Source of the DNA: Prionace glauca
Lineage: Eukaryota > Chordata > Chondrichthyes > Carcharhiniformes > Carcharhinidae
DNA length: 64,000 nt
Direction of reading: 5' to 3'
Assembly: GCA_037974335.1 (NCBI GenBank)
Contig: CM075760.1
Span: 64,904,360-64,968,359, forward strand
A model generated the notes under the pieces. The model made no database searches and was not told the DNA's origin. It saw only the letters and a list, made by a program, of their open reading frames with translations. Position 1 is the first letter of the stretch. Every line of letters starts with the position of its first letter. A program made the position numbers and the translations under genes. Shown piece after piece: positions 12,869 through 24,756 of the stretch.

Positions 12869-13520
12869 TGGACACAGCTGGATGACCAGAATTTATTGCC
12901 TACCGTTTGCCAAGGGCAATGGAGAGCCAACCACATTTTCGTGGCTCTGGAACTGCAGATAGGCCAAACCAGTTAAGGACGACATATTCCCTTCTCTAAC
13001 ATACATTAGTGAAGCAATTAGGTTTTTTTTCACACAATCGACAATGACATCATGTTCATAAGTAGATTCTTATTTCCAGATGTTTTTACTAAATTTAAAT
13101 TCTACCCATCTGTTGTTCTGGGATTCGAAGCCTGGCCCTGAATGTGTTAGTTCAGTTATTGGATGAATTATCAGTGAAAATAACAGTTGGCCATTGCTTC
13201 TCTTGTTTGTATATCCGGTCTCAAATTACAGTGATAGCTATCCACACCTGAAATACAGTCATCCCAGCATTTAGTTACATAAATCGATAATAATTCCTCA
13301 AATGAATTATATTTTTGCTGCAATGTGCTAGAAACTCAAAATTATTGCGGATCAGAGTGACGTATTCACCCTGATAAGGTAATGTCATCTTCTTTATGTT
13401 TATTCCATTGTGAAGGGGTGCAGAAATGAAGGGACTTAATTTACAATCAAATTATTTTTTTTCTCTCTAATACAGATGCTCAAATGCAATTTCACCTCTT
13501 GGACTAGCAGAGACGTTACA

Positions 13521-13571
13521 ATGGATTTCACTGTCACTGCCTCAGTATTAGTCTGTCTCTTGAATGTTCCG
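13521..13571 (+). pseudogene. Leader exon of VH pseudogene
   Basis: ATG at 13521 opens a hydrophobic leader, MDFTVTASVLVCLLNVP, ending at CCG just before a GTGCCA donor-like site at 13572. This matches the leader of the intact gene, which ends TCCG before GTGAGT with the same phase. The donor is weak. It belongs with the broken V at 13959. Confidence 0.6.
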
Positions 13572-13604
13572 GTGCCAGCAATCAATTAACTGGGAATAAT
13601 TCTC

Positions 13605-13935
13605 AGTACTTTTGATATATTTTATTTGATTTCATTTGATTTATTATTCTCATATATATTAGTACACAGTGAAAATTATTCATTCTTGCACACTATACAG
13701 ACGGAGCATACCGTACATAGGGAAAGACGGGGGAGAGTAAAGAATGTTATATTGCAGTCATAGCTAGGGCCGAGAAAAACTATCAATTGAATGCGATGTC
13801 GGTCCATTCAGTATTCTGATTGCAACAGTAAATAAGTTGTTTTTGAATCAGCTTGTATGTGTTCGCAGATTTTGTATCTGCCCCCGATGGCAAAAGATGA
13901 TTCAGTATGTCCAGGGTGCGTGACGTTTTGTTTTC
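13605..13935 (+). mobile_element. Interspersed repeat in pseudo-V leader intron
   Basis: CAGTGAAAATTATTCATTCTTG, then ACAGACGGAGCATACCGTAC and GTCATAGCTAGGGCCGAG, are the start of a repeat I remember as common in sharks. It fills most of the intron between leader and V. Confidence 0.5.
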
Positions 13936-13958
13936 ATAGTTTTTTCTTCATGTTTTAG

Positions 13959-14205
13959 AAAGTGTTGAATCGGAGGTTGTGTTGACTCAGCCTGAGGCAC
14001 AACCCTGGCGTCCCTCACGCTCTCTGAGACTGAGCTGTAAAGACAAAGCGTTCAATATTGGCAGCAACAGGTTGGTCTGGGTCTGACCAGTCCCTGGCCA
14101 GTGTTCACAGTGTCTTCTTCAGTATGATAGTCTTGGAAGAACCTACAATTCCTCCGCCCCAGGGATTCAGAATCAATTTACTCCGCCCAAAGACACTTCA
14201 AACAA
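13959..14205 (+). pseudogene. VH pseudogene (paralogue of the intact VDJ)
   Basis: After an acceptor TTTTAG at 13958 the frame reads SEVVLTQPEAQPWRPSRSLR and LSCKDKAFNIGSN, clearly a VH framework 1 with its first cysteine. Framework 2 has WV followed by a stop (CGA to TGA compared with the intact gene at 25001-25003), and the usual GQGLEW is GQCSQC. The match runs through SAPGIQNQFTPPKDTSNN and ends near 14205, where an interspersed repeat takes over, so framework 3, the second cysteine, any D/J and any recombination signal are missing. No constant exons follow before 24.7 kb. It is most likely the remains of a duplicated Ig cluster. Confidence 0.9.
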
Positions 14206-14400
14206 CGTACAGAGAAATGCGGGAAAATCTCAGCAAGTCTGGAAGCATCTGAAAGGAGAGAGAAGCTTTGTCAAAAGGTCATCTGGACTCGAACCGTCAG
14301 TTCTTTTCTCTCCTCAGAAATATTGCCAGGCCTGCTGAGAGTTTCCAGTATTTTGTCTTTTGATTTCAATGTGCTGTAATTTGCTTTTATACTTCAAACG
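14206..14400 (+). mobile_element. Interspersed repeat (AATCTCAGCA family)
   Basis: GAAAATCTCAGCAAGTCTGG, then GTCATCTGGACTCGAACCG and the CAGTATTTTGTCTTTTGATTT tail. Related pieces occur at 14680, 20780, 36165 and 48945. It truncates the VH pseudogene. Confidence 0.6.
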
Positions 14401-15180
14401 GCATCTTCTCTTTGGAAATAACTGGAAATGGAAGATTCCTATATTTATCCTGTCTGTACTACATAGACTCCAGTTCCATTGTGATGAAAATGACTCTTAG
14501 CCACGACTGAAATTGCCGGGTAGGCCAGTCATTTGGATCAAAGCTGCTATAGAAAATCAAATAATAAAATCATCCAGAGGGCAGGTTTCAACAAGGTGGT
14601 TCACAATCTCCTTCTCAGCAGGGACAACTAAATGTTGGCTTTGTCAGTGATGCTCACATCCAGTGGAACAATAACAACAGGGTAAAGTGCTGCAGATTCT
14701 GGAAATCTAAAACGACAACAACACAAATGTTACTCAACAGGACAAGGTGTATCATCAGAGAGAGAACTAGATTCATATTAATGATCGATGCCAGGATGCA
14801 AAATCTCATTGATATAATTCTAAAGAACAAAACTGTTCTTTCCAATTCTACATTAATACTGATTCTTTAAACAAAATCGCACATTTACTGTCAAGTTATC
14901 ACTTCTCTGTTTGTGGTAGTTTACTGTACGCAAATTACCTGCTGTATTTGCAACATGACAGCAGTGGCTAAATTCAGAAAAAGGACATCAGTGAGTTTTA
15001 AGAACAAACAAGGAGCAAAGAACAATACAGCACAGGAAACAGGCCCTTTGGCCTTCCACGCCTGCGCCACTCAAACTTTAGGACGATATGAGGTCGGGTA
15101 AAGTGTTCTGTAAATGCAGGTTCCGCCACAATGAACGTTGCAATTCTTTGGAAGCGTTGAGATTAATGTGAACATGGTCA
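14400..15180. other. Intergenic DNA with small repeat pieces
   Basis: A fragment of the AATCTCAGCA repeat at about 14680-14765 and a short CACAGGAAACAGGCCCTTTG piece at about 15010-15065. No gene seen. Confidence 0.5.
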
Positions 15181-15182
15181 AG

Positions 15183-15520
15183 CATAGAACCCTACAGTGC
15201 AGAAACAGGCCCTTCGGCCCATCGAGTCTGCACCGAACACAATCCCACCCAAACCCTATCCCCATATCCCTACACATTTACCTGCTAATCCCTCTAACCT
15301 ACACATCCCAGGACACTAAGGGGAAATTTTTAGCATAGCCAATGAACCTAACCCGCACATCTTTGGACTGTGGGAGGAAACCGGAGCACCCGGAGAAAAC
15401 CCACGCAGACACGAGGAGAATGTGCAAACTCCACACAGGCAGTGACCCGAGCCGGGAATCGAACCCAGGATCCTGGAGCTGTGAAGCAGCAGTGCTAACC
15501 ACTGTGCTACCGTGCCGTCC
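15183..15520 (-). mobile_element. HE1-like SINE, nearly full length
   Basis: Antisense copy, from CCTACAGTGCAGAAACAGG through ACATCTTTGGACTGTGGGAG to the tRNA-like head complement GCTAACCACTGTGCTACCG. The most complete SINE of this kind in the window. Confidence 0.9.
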
Positions 15521-15550
15521 TGTGATCTGCCTGATCACAGCAACAACACC

Positions 15551-16014
15551 ATAGAATCCCTGCAATTCAAAAGGAGGCCATTCGGTCTAACAGCTCTGCA
15601 GTGGCCCTCCAGCAGAGCATCCTACTTGGGCCCAGCCTTCACCCTATCCCGACAGTGACACATATTCACAGGCTAATCCCCCGAACCTACACATAGTCGA
15701 ACACTAATAAGAAATTTAGCATAGACAATCCACCTTGGACCTGTGAAGGATACTTTACTGGATAGCTGGAGCAGACTTGATGAGCCGAATGGTCTCCTTC
15801 TGCACTGTAGGGATTCGATGATTCTACCTTGCACATCATTGGACGCTAAGGGCCAATTTATCACAGCCAATCCACCTAACCTGCACATCCTGGGACTGTG
15901 GAAGGAAACTGGAGCACTGGGAGGAAACACACATGGACATGGGTAGAATGTGAAAACCATTCACATTCACCCAGGGTTGGAAGCGAACCCGTTCCCTGTG
16001 AAGCAGCAAAACTA
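15551..16014. mobile_element. Composite of broken HE1-like SINEs
   Basis: 15551-15740 is antisense (AAAGGAGGCCATTCGGTC), 15757-15826 is a forward-strand tail (GAATGGTCTCCTTCTGCACT), and 15827-16014 is antisense again (GCCAATCCACCTAACCTGC). This is best explained by one SINE inserted in the opposite orientation into another. Confidence 0.7.
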
Positions 16015-17151
16015 ATTGTAACTCTTACTGATAACCATATTGGATTTTTTATTCTTCTGTCGGGTGAATGTGATCACCATTTGTGACAGGAATATTGAGA
16101 CATCAGATCTTGTTTTTTTTTTAATTTAACTTGTCTAGTTTAAACGGACTAAATCCTCAATCAAATTATCATTCAGTGGAATATCTGCCTGTTCACAGAT
16201 GCTTTATTAATTGTGACATCAGAACTTTGAGAACTAATTCTGAAATGGAATGTATCATTTTCTTTTAATTAAATACAAGTGGTGTTATGAATGTTCAAAA
16301 GTTTCTATTCATTTTGAACCAACTGTTAAAATTCTTAAAATAAATCGCTATTTTGATCAATAAGTGACGGTTTATCTGGTATTGCTGTCATGAACATTTC
16401 ATTGTAAACAGTGAGTTTTTATGTAAATAAATACAAAAATAGAAATTCCAAATTAGATTGTTGACTGACAAAAACACAACAAATATTTCCCCACCAACAC
16501 AGCACAGAAATAGAGACAACCATGCAAATCAATCAACGGATTCCAGTAATGGTTGTTTTTCAACATTATTTATTCATCAGTTATGTGAGGAAAAATATCA
16601 TGATGAAATCTATGTTCGAAATTAGGAAATAATCCCTCTGATCCCGAAATAAAATGACACAAAAACACAGAACATCTCTATCTTTCTCCTGTGTCTTGTG
16701 TCTCCACGATGGTTCATCGTCGTCACTCCACAGATGAAGTCAACGTCTGTCCAACGTATTCTCTCAGCCAGAGTTACAGGCTTCTAAAATATGTGATTAA
16801 ATTCATTTGAATCCGTGAGTGAGATGGACTCTAAAAGGTCTCTTGAACATTGTATGATCTTGAAATGCTTGCTACATTTTCTGTTGCATCTAACCTCGGG
16901 TGTAGCTAATGATAAAAATCGATGTGGCAGCACCAAGGGATCTTTCCCTAGATTTAGCCGGTGTTATCCCTGTCCTTGGAATATTTGACTGGGCAGTGTG
17001 TAGGAATATTTACTCTGCATCTCAACTCACTGTAGCTGCCTCTTGAATGTTTGATATGACTTTGTCAATATCAAGATTTAGTCCGTATGTAATCTCTGTT
17101 GTACCTGACCTGGATGTGTTTTATTGAAGTGTGCAGACGATTTTTCCCCTG
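16015..17151. other. AT-rich intergenic DNA, nothing recognised
   Basis: No exon-like frame, RNA gene or named repeat seen. Confidence 0.5.
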
Positions 17152-17301
17152 TAAGAACATAAGAAATAGGAGCAGGAGTAGGCCATCTGGCCCTTCGAGC
17201 CTGCCTCGCCATTCAATAAGATCATGGCTGATCTGTCGTGGCTCAGTTCCACATTCCCGCCCTCGCCCCATAACCCTTAATCCCCTCTCTTATCAAAAAC
17301 C
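17152..17301 (-). mobile_element. CR1-like LINE 3' tail, antisense
   Basis: TAAGAACATAAGAAATAGGA followed by the conserved 3' UTR of the young CR1 family; truncated after about 150 bases. Confidence 0.88.
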
Positions 17302-19395
17302 TAGCATCTGTACCTAGCATCTGCCTCCGAATCTCTGAAGGAAACATACAGGAGAGGTTTTACATCGAAGAGAGTCCATTCTCTTTCTGCCTTCATTTTG
17401 TTTGAGCAGACTTAATACAAGGAGGTTCACTCTGTTTCTATACACGATACTGTTCCGGGAATGTTTGATTTGAATAGTGTAGAGGGAGATACACTTTGTA
17501 CTGATTCATGCTATTCCTGACTTGGGAGTATTTAATTTGGCAATGCAGAGGGAATATTGCATTCTGCAGCTAAGCCCATGTTACTCCTGTCCTGCAAGTT
17601 TATGATGGTGCAGTCGCCAACTCTGAAAATTTCACGGGGATTGAATTTGTCTATTTATATTACAGTAAATTTACCCTGTGTCAACTTATATTATGAGGCT
17701 ATCTATTTCTTTATTTTTCACTAGAGCTTAAATCATTTTATATTGCATGTCGAATTTTATATTGCCTGTCTCGACTCATATTAGACTGAATCTTTTATCT
17801 GTTTGTACTAAGTTAGATGCTTTCCCTGTTTATGTTGTCCGTAATTTTGTTCTTTATATAAAGCGAGATGTTGTCTCTGTTTATATTAATTTAGGTATTT
17901 CTCGGTTTGTATCAAACTAGATGTAGTCTTTTTTCTGAAATTGACCGTGTCCATGTATATATTGAATTATGATGTGGGTATTGAATTAGACATGGTTTCA
18001 GTTTTTATTGCACTGGTCAAGGCCAGTAATGATAAAACTGGCTGGAAGAACACAATTCTCTGCATCCTTCTGCAACTACAAACTCGATGAGATTTTGGGA
18101 TTTGGAAAAGAAGAAGCGATTTCTGAATTCTACTTCTGCTGACTGCATTCAAAATGGATACCAATTCCTGTGTAGAATGCACTGTCAACAAAGAATAAAA
18201 ATCAAAGACAATTACAGCACAAGAAAAGGCCTTTCGGCCCTCCAAGACTGCACCAACCAAATACTGTCGACCCAATACTGCCCGTTTCTGGATGTTCTGG
18301 ATGCTGCCTGATAGCAATAATTTTATCCCGACATATTATCTCTTCTTCTCGAAGAACGGTGTATTAACACAGACATAATTCAAATAGAGGTTTACTTAAG
18401 TGCAATAACACTGGAATAACACTGACACATTCTACTGAAATACATGCAGGGTAAGTATCGAACATTACATATCCAGCGAGAATGTGTAGTGCAATGTAAA
18501 CTGAGTTCTGATCTAGCAGAGTATTAACAGAGCCAGACTGTATTTTAATATAAGCAGGGGCCTGATCCAACAAAGTAGAAATGAGTTAGTGCCGAGTGTC
18601 ATGTAGGTGTGGTCAAATGTCAGATTCCAATGACACCCACATCCCATGAAAGAAACATTTTTTTAAAAATGACATTGTCTTGAAAAGAAAACTGAAACAG
18701 TATATTCTGCAGTTTTACTGATATAGGAACTTGTGTGACATGAACTGAGACATTGCCGACTTATTAATGATACTGGACCGAGATTTATATGAGCTGAGAT
18801 GGTAATAATGACTGGTACAGGATTGAGACATGTTTAATCTGAAACAGAATCCAGAGTGTTAGTGATAACTACTGACACAGAACCCTGACTGATATAAACT
18901 AAAACAGAGCCTACTTTATTCGTAATAATTGTTGATACAGAACCGAGACTGATACACACTGAGATTTGTACAATGCAGCACAGAGAAGGTATTACAAAGT
19001 GCAATAAAACTGAGATATGGCGTAGTCTTAAATAATCATTGATGGTGCAGCATTAACTTAGACATGACTTAGACATGACTAATGAACTATTAGCATAGTA
19101 ACTGTGGCAGAACCATGTGTAACGCATGAAGACTGTATTTCTAGTTTAGTGTACAGTGGCAAATGTTGCGAAGCAGTAAGAATTAAGATACAGCCTCTTA
19201 TCAGGTTAGAACAGACATGGCTAATTGCGATCATAACTTGGAAATTATAATATTAACAGGGGCGCTACATCATATATGAGTACCTGAAATTGAGCCGAGT
19301 GCAGGAAAAGAAAATTTAGATAGGACCTCCTGGAATGTGATCCAAGCAGACCTTAGTGTATCACAGACAGAGTCAGAGGCGAGTTGAGTATAGGC
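17302..19395. other. Intergenic DNA, mostly unrecognised
   Basis: A short repeat scrap (GCACAAGAAAAGGCCTTTCG) lies at 18187-18262 and the tail ACACCCACATCCCATGAAAG of a SINE at about 18630-18665. Repeated short phrases such as ATTAACACAGACATAATTC and ACTGATACAGAACCG suggest an old degenerate tandem array at 18360-19340, but units are not clean. No gene seen. Confidence 0.45.
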
Positions 19396-19399
19396 AGAA

Positions 19400-19740
19400 A
19401 TATAATACGTTTAAAATTGGAAAAAGAAACATAGAAAATTTCAGCTCAGAATCGGGTCTTTTTGCCCTTCTTGTCTGTGCTGAACCATTTTGTTGCCTAG
19501 TCCCACTCACCTGCACTTGGACCATATCCCTCCAAACCCCTCTCATCCATGAACCCGTCCAAGGTTTTCTCAAATGTTAAATGTGACCCTGCATTTACCA
19601 CTTTATTCGGCAGCTCATTCCACACTCCCACCACTCTCTGCGTGAAGAACCCCCCCCCCCACCCCCAATATTCCCTTTAAACTTTTCTCCTTTACCCTTA
19701 ACCCATGCCCTCGGTTTTTTCCTCTCCCCTCGCCTCCTTA
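19400..19740 (-). mobile_element. CR1-like LINE 3' end, antisense, older
   Basis: Reverse-strand homology to the end of a CR1 ORF2 and 3' UTR; forward phrases include GCAGCTCATTCCACACTCCC and CTCTGCGTGAAGAACC. Contains a polyC tract near 19650. Confidence 0.65.
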
Positions 19741-19754
19741 TTTCGTGAGATTTT

Positions 19755-20600
19755 GGCGTCACTGGTGAAGTCAACTTTTGTTGTTATATCCTAATTTCCT
19801 TTGAGAATGTGATGACAGGCTTTGGAAAGCTGGTGAGTGAGGTGTTCTTCGACACAGCTACTTTTTCCAGAATGGTATTGAGGTTTTTGAGTGGGACAAG
19901 TCGGGCAAGTAGAGAATATTCAATCGTTTATGTTGCAACAGAGGCCGGTTCATGTGCGGTATTGTCCTTTGTTCTTTGTTCATACTCCTCACTTTTGTCT
20001 TGTAGATGACGGATAGAGTTTGGGAATGCAGGCAAGCAGCTGTTCACAACAGAACTCCTGGCATCTGACCTGCTCTTGCAGCAACTTGTTTTAAAAGCCT
20101 GTTCCAGTTCAGATGTTCATGAATTATATTGCCCAGGATGTTGACAGTGAGGGATTCTGTGAGAAAAATGATACTTAGTGTCAAGGGGAAATCGTTGGAA
20201 TCTCCCTTATTGGAGAAGGTCATTGCCTGCCACTTGTGTGGCATCAATATTACTTGTCACTCATTAGCCCAAGACTGAATGTTTTCTCAGCCTTGCTTCA
20301 TATGGACGCAGACTGTATCAATGCCTGAGGAGTTGGAACTGGTGTTGAACTTTGTTCAGTCTTCAACGAACATCCCATACATCAGTGATAATGATGGCTG
20401 AAGCTTGGGGCTATGTCACTAAGCTGAAAAATTCCTGCAAAGCTCTGTGACTGAGATGATTGATCATTAACATCCACAACCATCTTCCTTTGTGTTCCAG
20501 CCAGTGAACTGTCTTCCCTCTGATTCCCATTAGCTGTAATGGTGGTGAAGCACTTTCTTGAACAGCTGGAAAACCTGCAATGTAAGTACACCCATAATGC
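19755..20600 (-). mobile_element. LINE reverse transcriptase fragment, antisense
   Basis: The reverse strand at 20044-20247 reads KWQAMTFSNKGDSNDFPLTL and then SLTVNILGNIIHEHLNWNR, the region after the RT catalytic motif in a non-LTR retrotransposon different from the young CR1 family. The flanks continue the same repeat (AACATCCACAACCATCTTCC at 20470). Frames are broken. Confidence 0.7.
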
Positions 20601-20779
20601 TGTTAGAGAGGATTCTCATGGATTCCGACCCAGCGACAGTATAGGATCAGTAATATATGTTCAAATCAGTTGATGAGAGTTTTGGAGCGGAATTTCCAGG
20701 CGGGGTTGTTCCAATTCACCAATTATCATCAATTCATACAGATAAACAATTATTTCACCAATTATATTCAGCATTTTGA

Positions 20780-20905
20780 AAAAAAAAACAAAATATTGCG
20801 GATCCTGGAAATTGAAACAAAAACAATACATTCTGGAAAATCTCAACTGATCTTACATCTGTGGAGAGAGAATAGAGCCAACGTTTTGAGTCAGGAAAAC
20901 ATTGT
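20780..20905 (+). mobile_element. Interspersed repeat (AATCTCAGCA family)
   Basis: ATTGCGGATCCTGGAAATTG, GGAAAATCTCAACTGATC and CAACGTTTTGAGTCAG match the family seen at 14206. Confidence 0.6.
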
Positions 20906-21242
20906 TTTTTAATTTGGGGAAATTTGAAGAGGATGGTTAAATTGGGAAATGATGAGTGTGGATAGGGATTAGGAAGCTTATTTTCGTACATAGTTAGTGA
21001 TTAAGGCGTTGATTAATTTAGTTGGGTTGGAGAAGTTGAGTATGATGTTTGTGATCGGTATGTGAATTGATGTAATTGTGTGTGGCTGGAAATAGTATAT
21101 ATCATTGAACAGTAACTACTTAAACTATCCCCATCTCACAGGAAAGTTATGCAGCTTCTCTGACATCTTGTTAAAAATAATGATGAGCTCTCCAATCATC
21201 AGGAACACTCTGTCGAAGAGCCATCCAGCCTCCATTCTGTCT

Positions 21243-21552
21243 CCACAGATATAGAACATAGAACATAGAACATTACAGCACAAACAGGCCCTTCGGCCCT
21301 CGAGTTGCGCCGATCACATCAACCCCACCAATCTATAGACCTATCTATAACCCCCAATCCCATTAAACCCCATATACTCATCCAGAAGTCTTTTAAAAGA
21401 CCCCAGCGAGTTCGCCTCGACGGGATGACGGCAGCTGATGACGGCAGCCGATTCCATTCACTCACCACCCTCTGAGTGAAAAACTTACCCCTAACATCAC
21501 CTCTGTACTTCCCTCCCCGCACCTTAAATCTGTGTCCTCTCGTAGACATGCT
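21243..21552 (-). mobile_element. CR1-like LINE 3' end, antisense
   Basis: Reverse strand encodes RGHRFKVRGGKYRGDVRGKF and RVVSEWNRLPSSAA, the C-terminal end of a CR1-type ORF2, then the 3' tail ending in repeated ATAGAACATAGAACAT. Confidence 0.85.
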
Positions 21553-22494
21553 GAAATTTTCCAGCTTTTTCTGATTGTTTTCAGTATTTCATTCCATACA
21601 ACACACAGTTGTAATTTACTTCGTATGATTTATTTGATATTCCTATTTATTGACATTACACTGGCCTTTTATCACCAAGGAATAAACCCTGTCCCAGAAT
21701 TCAGTGGGGAATGGAATTAATTCAGCCCGAGGATAATGAACAGCTACCCAGCAGCCTCTGCGCTTCATTAACATGTAATCACCTCATCATCACATAGAAA
21801 GCCCTGGTACATAGCTGGAGTGTGTGATGGTTTTCAAAGTGATGATGTAAATGAAACCAACTGTATCTCATGTGAAGTTACTGAATCTTTAAATCCCGAT
21901 TTATTATTACACTGTTTTGGGAAGTAATGTCACACTTGTAGTTGTCCAGTGAGTCTCACAATATTTCTGTTGTACCTTATTTAATTTTCACCCTGTTACC
22001 TTACTAATTTGGGTGAGGGCATGATGAGAGATTTGTTGTAAGTGAAAGAATCACATGTTTAAAATATTACAATCCTCTCTCCTCAAACTAATCATCTTCA
22101 CTCTTTTTACCTTGGGTATGAAGATTCAGCATCAGCAGAGAAATCCGAGCCTCAGGAAAATCTCGTCCTTCTCTTCGTGAGGATCAGTTTGCTAACTCCC
22201 GAAAAACTCTGGATAGATTTTGCCGAGACACACTGGAAGAATTGGAGACATTAGACTGAGACTAATCGAATAAAGGAGCTGATTCAATTTATGAAATAAT
22301 CAAGTACAAATACGGGAATGCAGAAGAGCATCTTTCAATGCCATCTATTCATGCATCCATCAATCGATTCACTGATTCCTCAATAAAAATATTCAGGATT
22401 CAAACTGTCATTCATTCAAATTTCATTCATTCCAAAGTCATTCATTCCTGCATCAACACAAGAATACAATTATTATTTGCATAGATTGTGACAT

Positions 22495-22712
22495 AATATT
22501 AATTTAGTTGATCAAGTGATCCAGAGGCCCAGGACAATGCTGTGAGGACGGGAATTTAAATCGGCCCATTGCAACTGGTCGAAGTTGAATTCAATTAATA
22601 AACCTGGAACAGATACTAACGGCGACCATTGGAACTTCTCTGACTCTCCAATGGAGGAAACCTACCATCGCTACCTGGTCTCGCAAGACTGTGACTTCAG
22701 GTGGACAGCAAA
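22495..22712 (+). mobile_element. SINE (GTGACTCCAGA family)
   Basis: GATCCAGAGGCCCAGGACAATG, AGTTGAATTCAATTAATAAA and CCATCGCTACCTGGTCTCGC follow the order of a common shark SINE; absent from the paralogous copy at 11 kb. Confidence 0.6.
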
Positions 22713-24609
22713 GTAGCTACTCTTTAATATCTTCAGAAGTGACCGAAACAAAAACAGCCAGTTCAAGGGAATTTGGGAGAGGCAAAAAGTGCTGCTCTTT
22801 CCAATCAAACATCCCATGGAAGAATAAGGGGAAAGAAAACACAAACATACATTTTCATGTATCTTTTCGCTGAGACATCTCTCAGTTTGCCTGTAATCCT
22901 TTCTATCCATCCATCACAATATCCTGATCATCGTTATGGCTAACAGGGTATCAGAAAAGCTGCATGGATTTCCTTTCTGTAGTAATGGGGAATAAAAACA
23001 TCTACAATTACAACTTCTAAAAATTAAAGTGCCTCCAGTACTGTTGCTGGGTAGATTTGTTTTTAATTAGGCCTAACTGACAACGTGAAGAGTTTTAAGT
23101 TGGCTTGTAGCCAAGCGGTCAGTACTGAAGAAACAGATCTTTGATCGACTGCACAAACATCCCCAGATGTTTTCTGTCAATAACTTTAAGCATTTGACAG
23201 CAGCCTGGATTGCTGCCAAATACTGTGTGGGGCAGATTAGCGTGAACCTGGATGGACAACATGGGATTCAGACATTTAAACAATAAATGTTTCATTCCCA
23301 CAAGGAAAACACGTTTTAAATCGTAATCATTCTAATCAAATATTTGCATTCAGTGTCCTGTTCATTGTGTGAGTAAATGGTATCACAAAACAATAAAGTA
23401 ACCAGATGCTTTTTCATTTGTATAGCTTCCAAATAAATGCCATTCCAGTATTTAAAGTCTGTTTATTAACCAAATCATGAAATGCGAGCGAGAGAGAGAT
23501 GTTAATTTTTCCCAATTTCCCAGTCACTTGAGATCAGAGTAATGACCAAAAATGAATCGAAATAATATTAAAATAACATCATAAAACTGACTTGACAGCG
23601 GAGTTACCTGGAATATTCTGAATGTTCTGTATCTCATTTAAACAGGCCTCTTGAGTGTGATTAGCATCGTGCGCTATTGCACAGTATAATCTGATTTCCA
23701 TTCTTGAAGAGTTCCTCTCATAGCTGCCAATGGGTGGAGAAATGATCAGTTCATAACCTGATTCAATGGAAGATAAAACATTTATTCTTGTGATATTGTG
23801 CAATGTGCCGCAATGTCCTGTTATCTTGTATTCCCAATACCAGTGAATGTTAGACAGCTGGAGGACAACAGATTGAGCTGCAAAAATTTGAACGCTGAAG
23901 GAGAACTTTAATGACCTCCGTGCCCGTTCCGAGTCATTAACTTCTCAGTCAAAAGTCGATTTAATTTTATGTTTCTCTGTCAACTCACTATTTAATCATC
24001 AGAAGGGAGGGATTCTTATTATTTTTAAAGGGCTGTCTTCGAGATTGGGGCAGATTGAAAAATACAAGGAGAAACATTGTAGTGTGTGCGAGTTTCTACT
24101 CATCTTCAGACCCAATTGTGCAGTGATAGCCATCCCCGCTTTAAATAGAATCACTTTGTATATTCCACACATTTAATTACAGAAATCGATAAAAACATTC
24201 TTCTGATAAATTATGCTTTATTATTGTAATATGACAGAGACCCGGAATTGTTGCAAAATTGACTGACACACTCTTTATTTTCAGAAATTGTTATTTCATC
24301 ATTTTTAGATGTGTGTTCTTGTTAGTGGCGTGGTAATAAAATAGTCATACTTCCAATTGAATTAGATTTCTTTTCAGATAACGAAATGATGAACTGCAAC
24401 ATCACCATCAGAAATAATGGGGACAATATAATGAACATTTTAGCCAAACAAATATCCCGATACAGATAAAATGTCCATTTTAATATTAATCTATTGTAAA
24501 TCTCCGAGTCCATTCTGTTGGGGGTGTGGAAGGTGGGACGTGGATCCAGGCGCCGCCTCCAGCAGGGAATCAACAGGCGGCGCCTGGAAAGCCGCCCCCT
24601 TCTGCCGGG

Positions 24610-24619
24610 TATTTAAATA
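24610..24619 (+). promoter_or_regulatory. TATA-like box of the Ig V promoter
   Basis: TATTTAAATA lies 92 bases upstream of the ATG at 24711. No ATGCAAAT octamer was found by eye in the 200 bases upstream of it. Confidence 0.55.
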
Positions 24620-24710
24620 CCGCTCACTGGGACCGGAATCCAACAGTCCGGGAGCTGGTTTGTTCACTGAGTTCCTGACACAACCATTTTTTTTCAAAGT
24701 GACCAGAAAG

Positions 24711-24756
24711 ATGAGCTCGGCGATTTCTCTCACTTTGTTGCTGACTTTCTTATCCG
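24711..24756 (+). CDS. Ig leader exon
   Basis: [16 protein letters not shown], a typical hydrophobic signal peptide that finishes (VQS) in the next exon, with cleavage expected before EVVFTQPE. The donor is G|GTGAGT at 24757. The upstream TATA box and the phase-1 split codon, as in other Ig V genes, support this start; no other in-frame ATG precedes the hydrophobic run. Confidence 0.93.

Larger units (their letters stand above)
11000..14205 (+). other. Paralogous duplicate of an Ig V 5' region
   Basis: Long stretches here resemble 22000-25100 in the same order and orientation. For example AGTACTGTTGCTGGGCAGAC (11501) pairs with a close match at 23038; the TTGGCTTGCAGCCAAGCG phrase (11556) pairs with 23099; and GTGATAGCTATCCACACC (13230) pairs with 24121. 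In the second copy the region leads into the intact Ig gene; here it leads into the broken V at 13959. The first copy carries its own SINE (12560-12868), the second carries another (22495-22712), so the duplication predates both insertions. Confidence 0.75.
22000..24700 (+). other. 5' region of the Ig gene (second paralogous copy)
   Basis: Collinear with 11000-13520 (see that entry). It carries its own SINE at 22495-22712 and a cryptic ATTC-rich stretch at 22335-22455. An ATTTGCAT octamer-like site lies at 23342-23349, about 1.37 kb upstream of the start codon, probably too far to be the V promoter octamer. Confidence 0.7.

Noticed and set aside
21900-24700. A second set of C exons between the two V copies
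   Set aside because: No Ig C-domain pattern was found between 14.2 and 24.7 kb.
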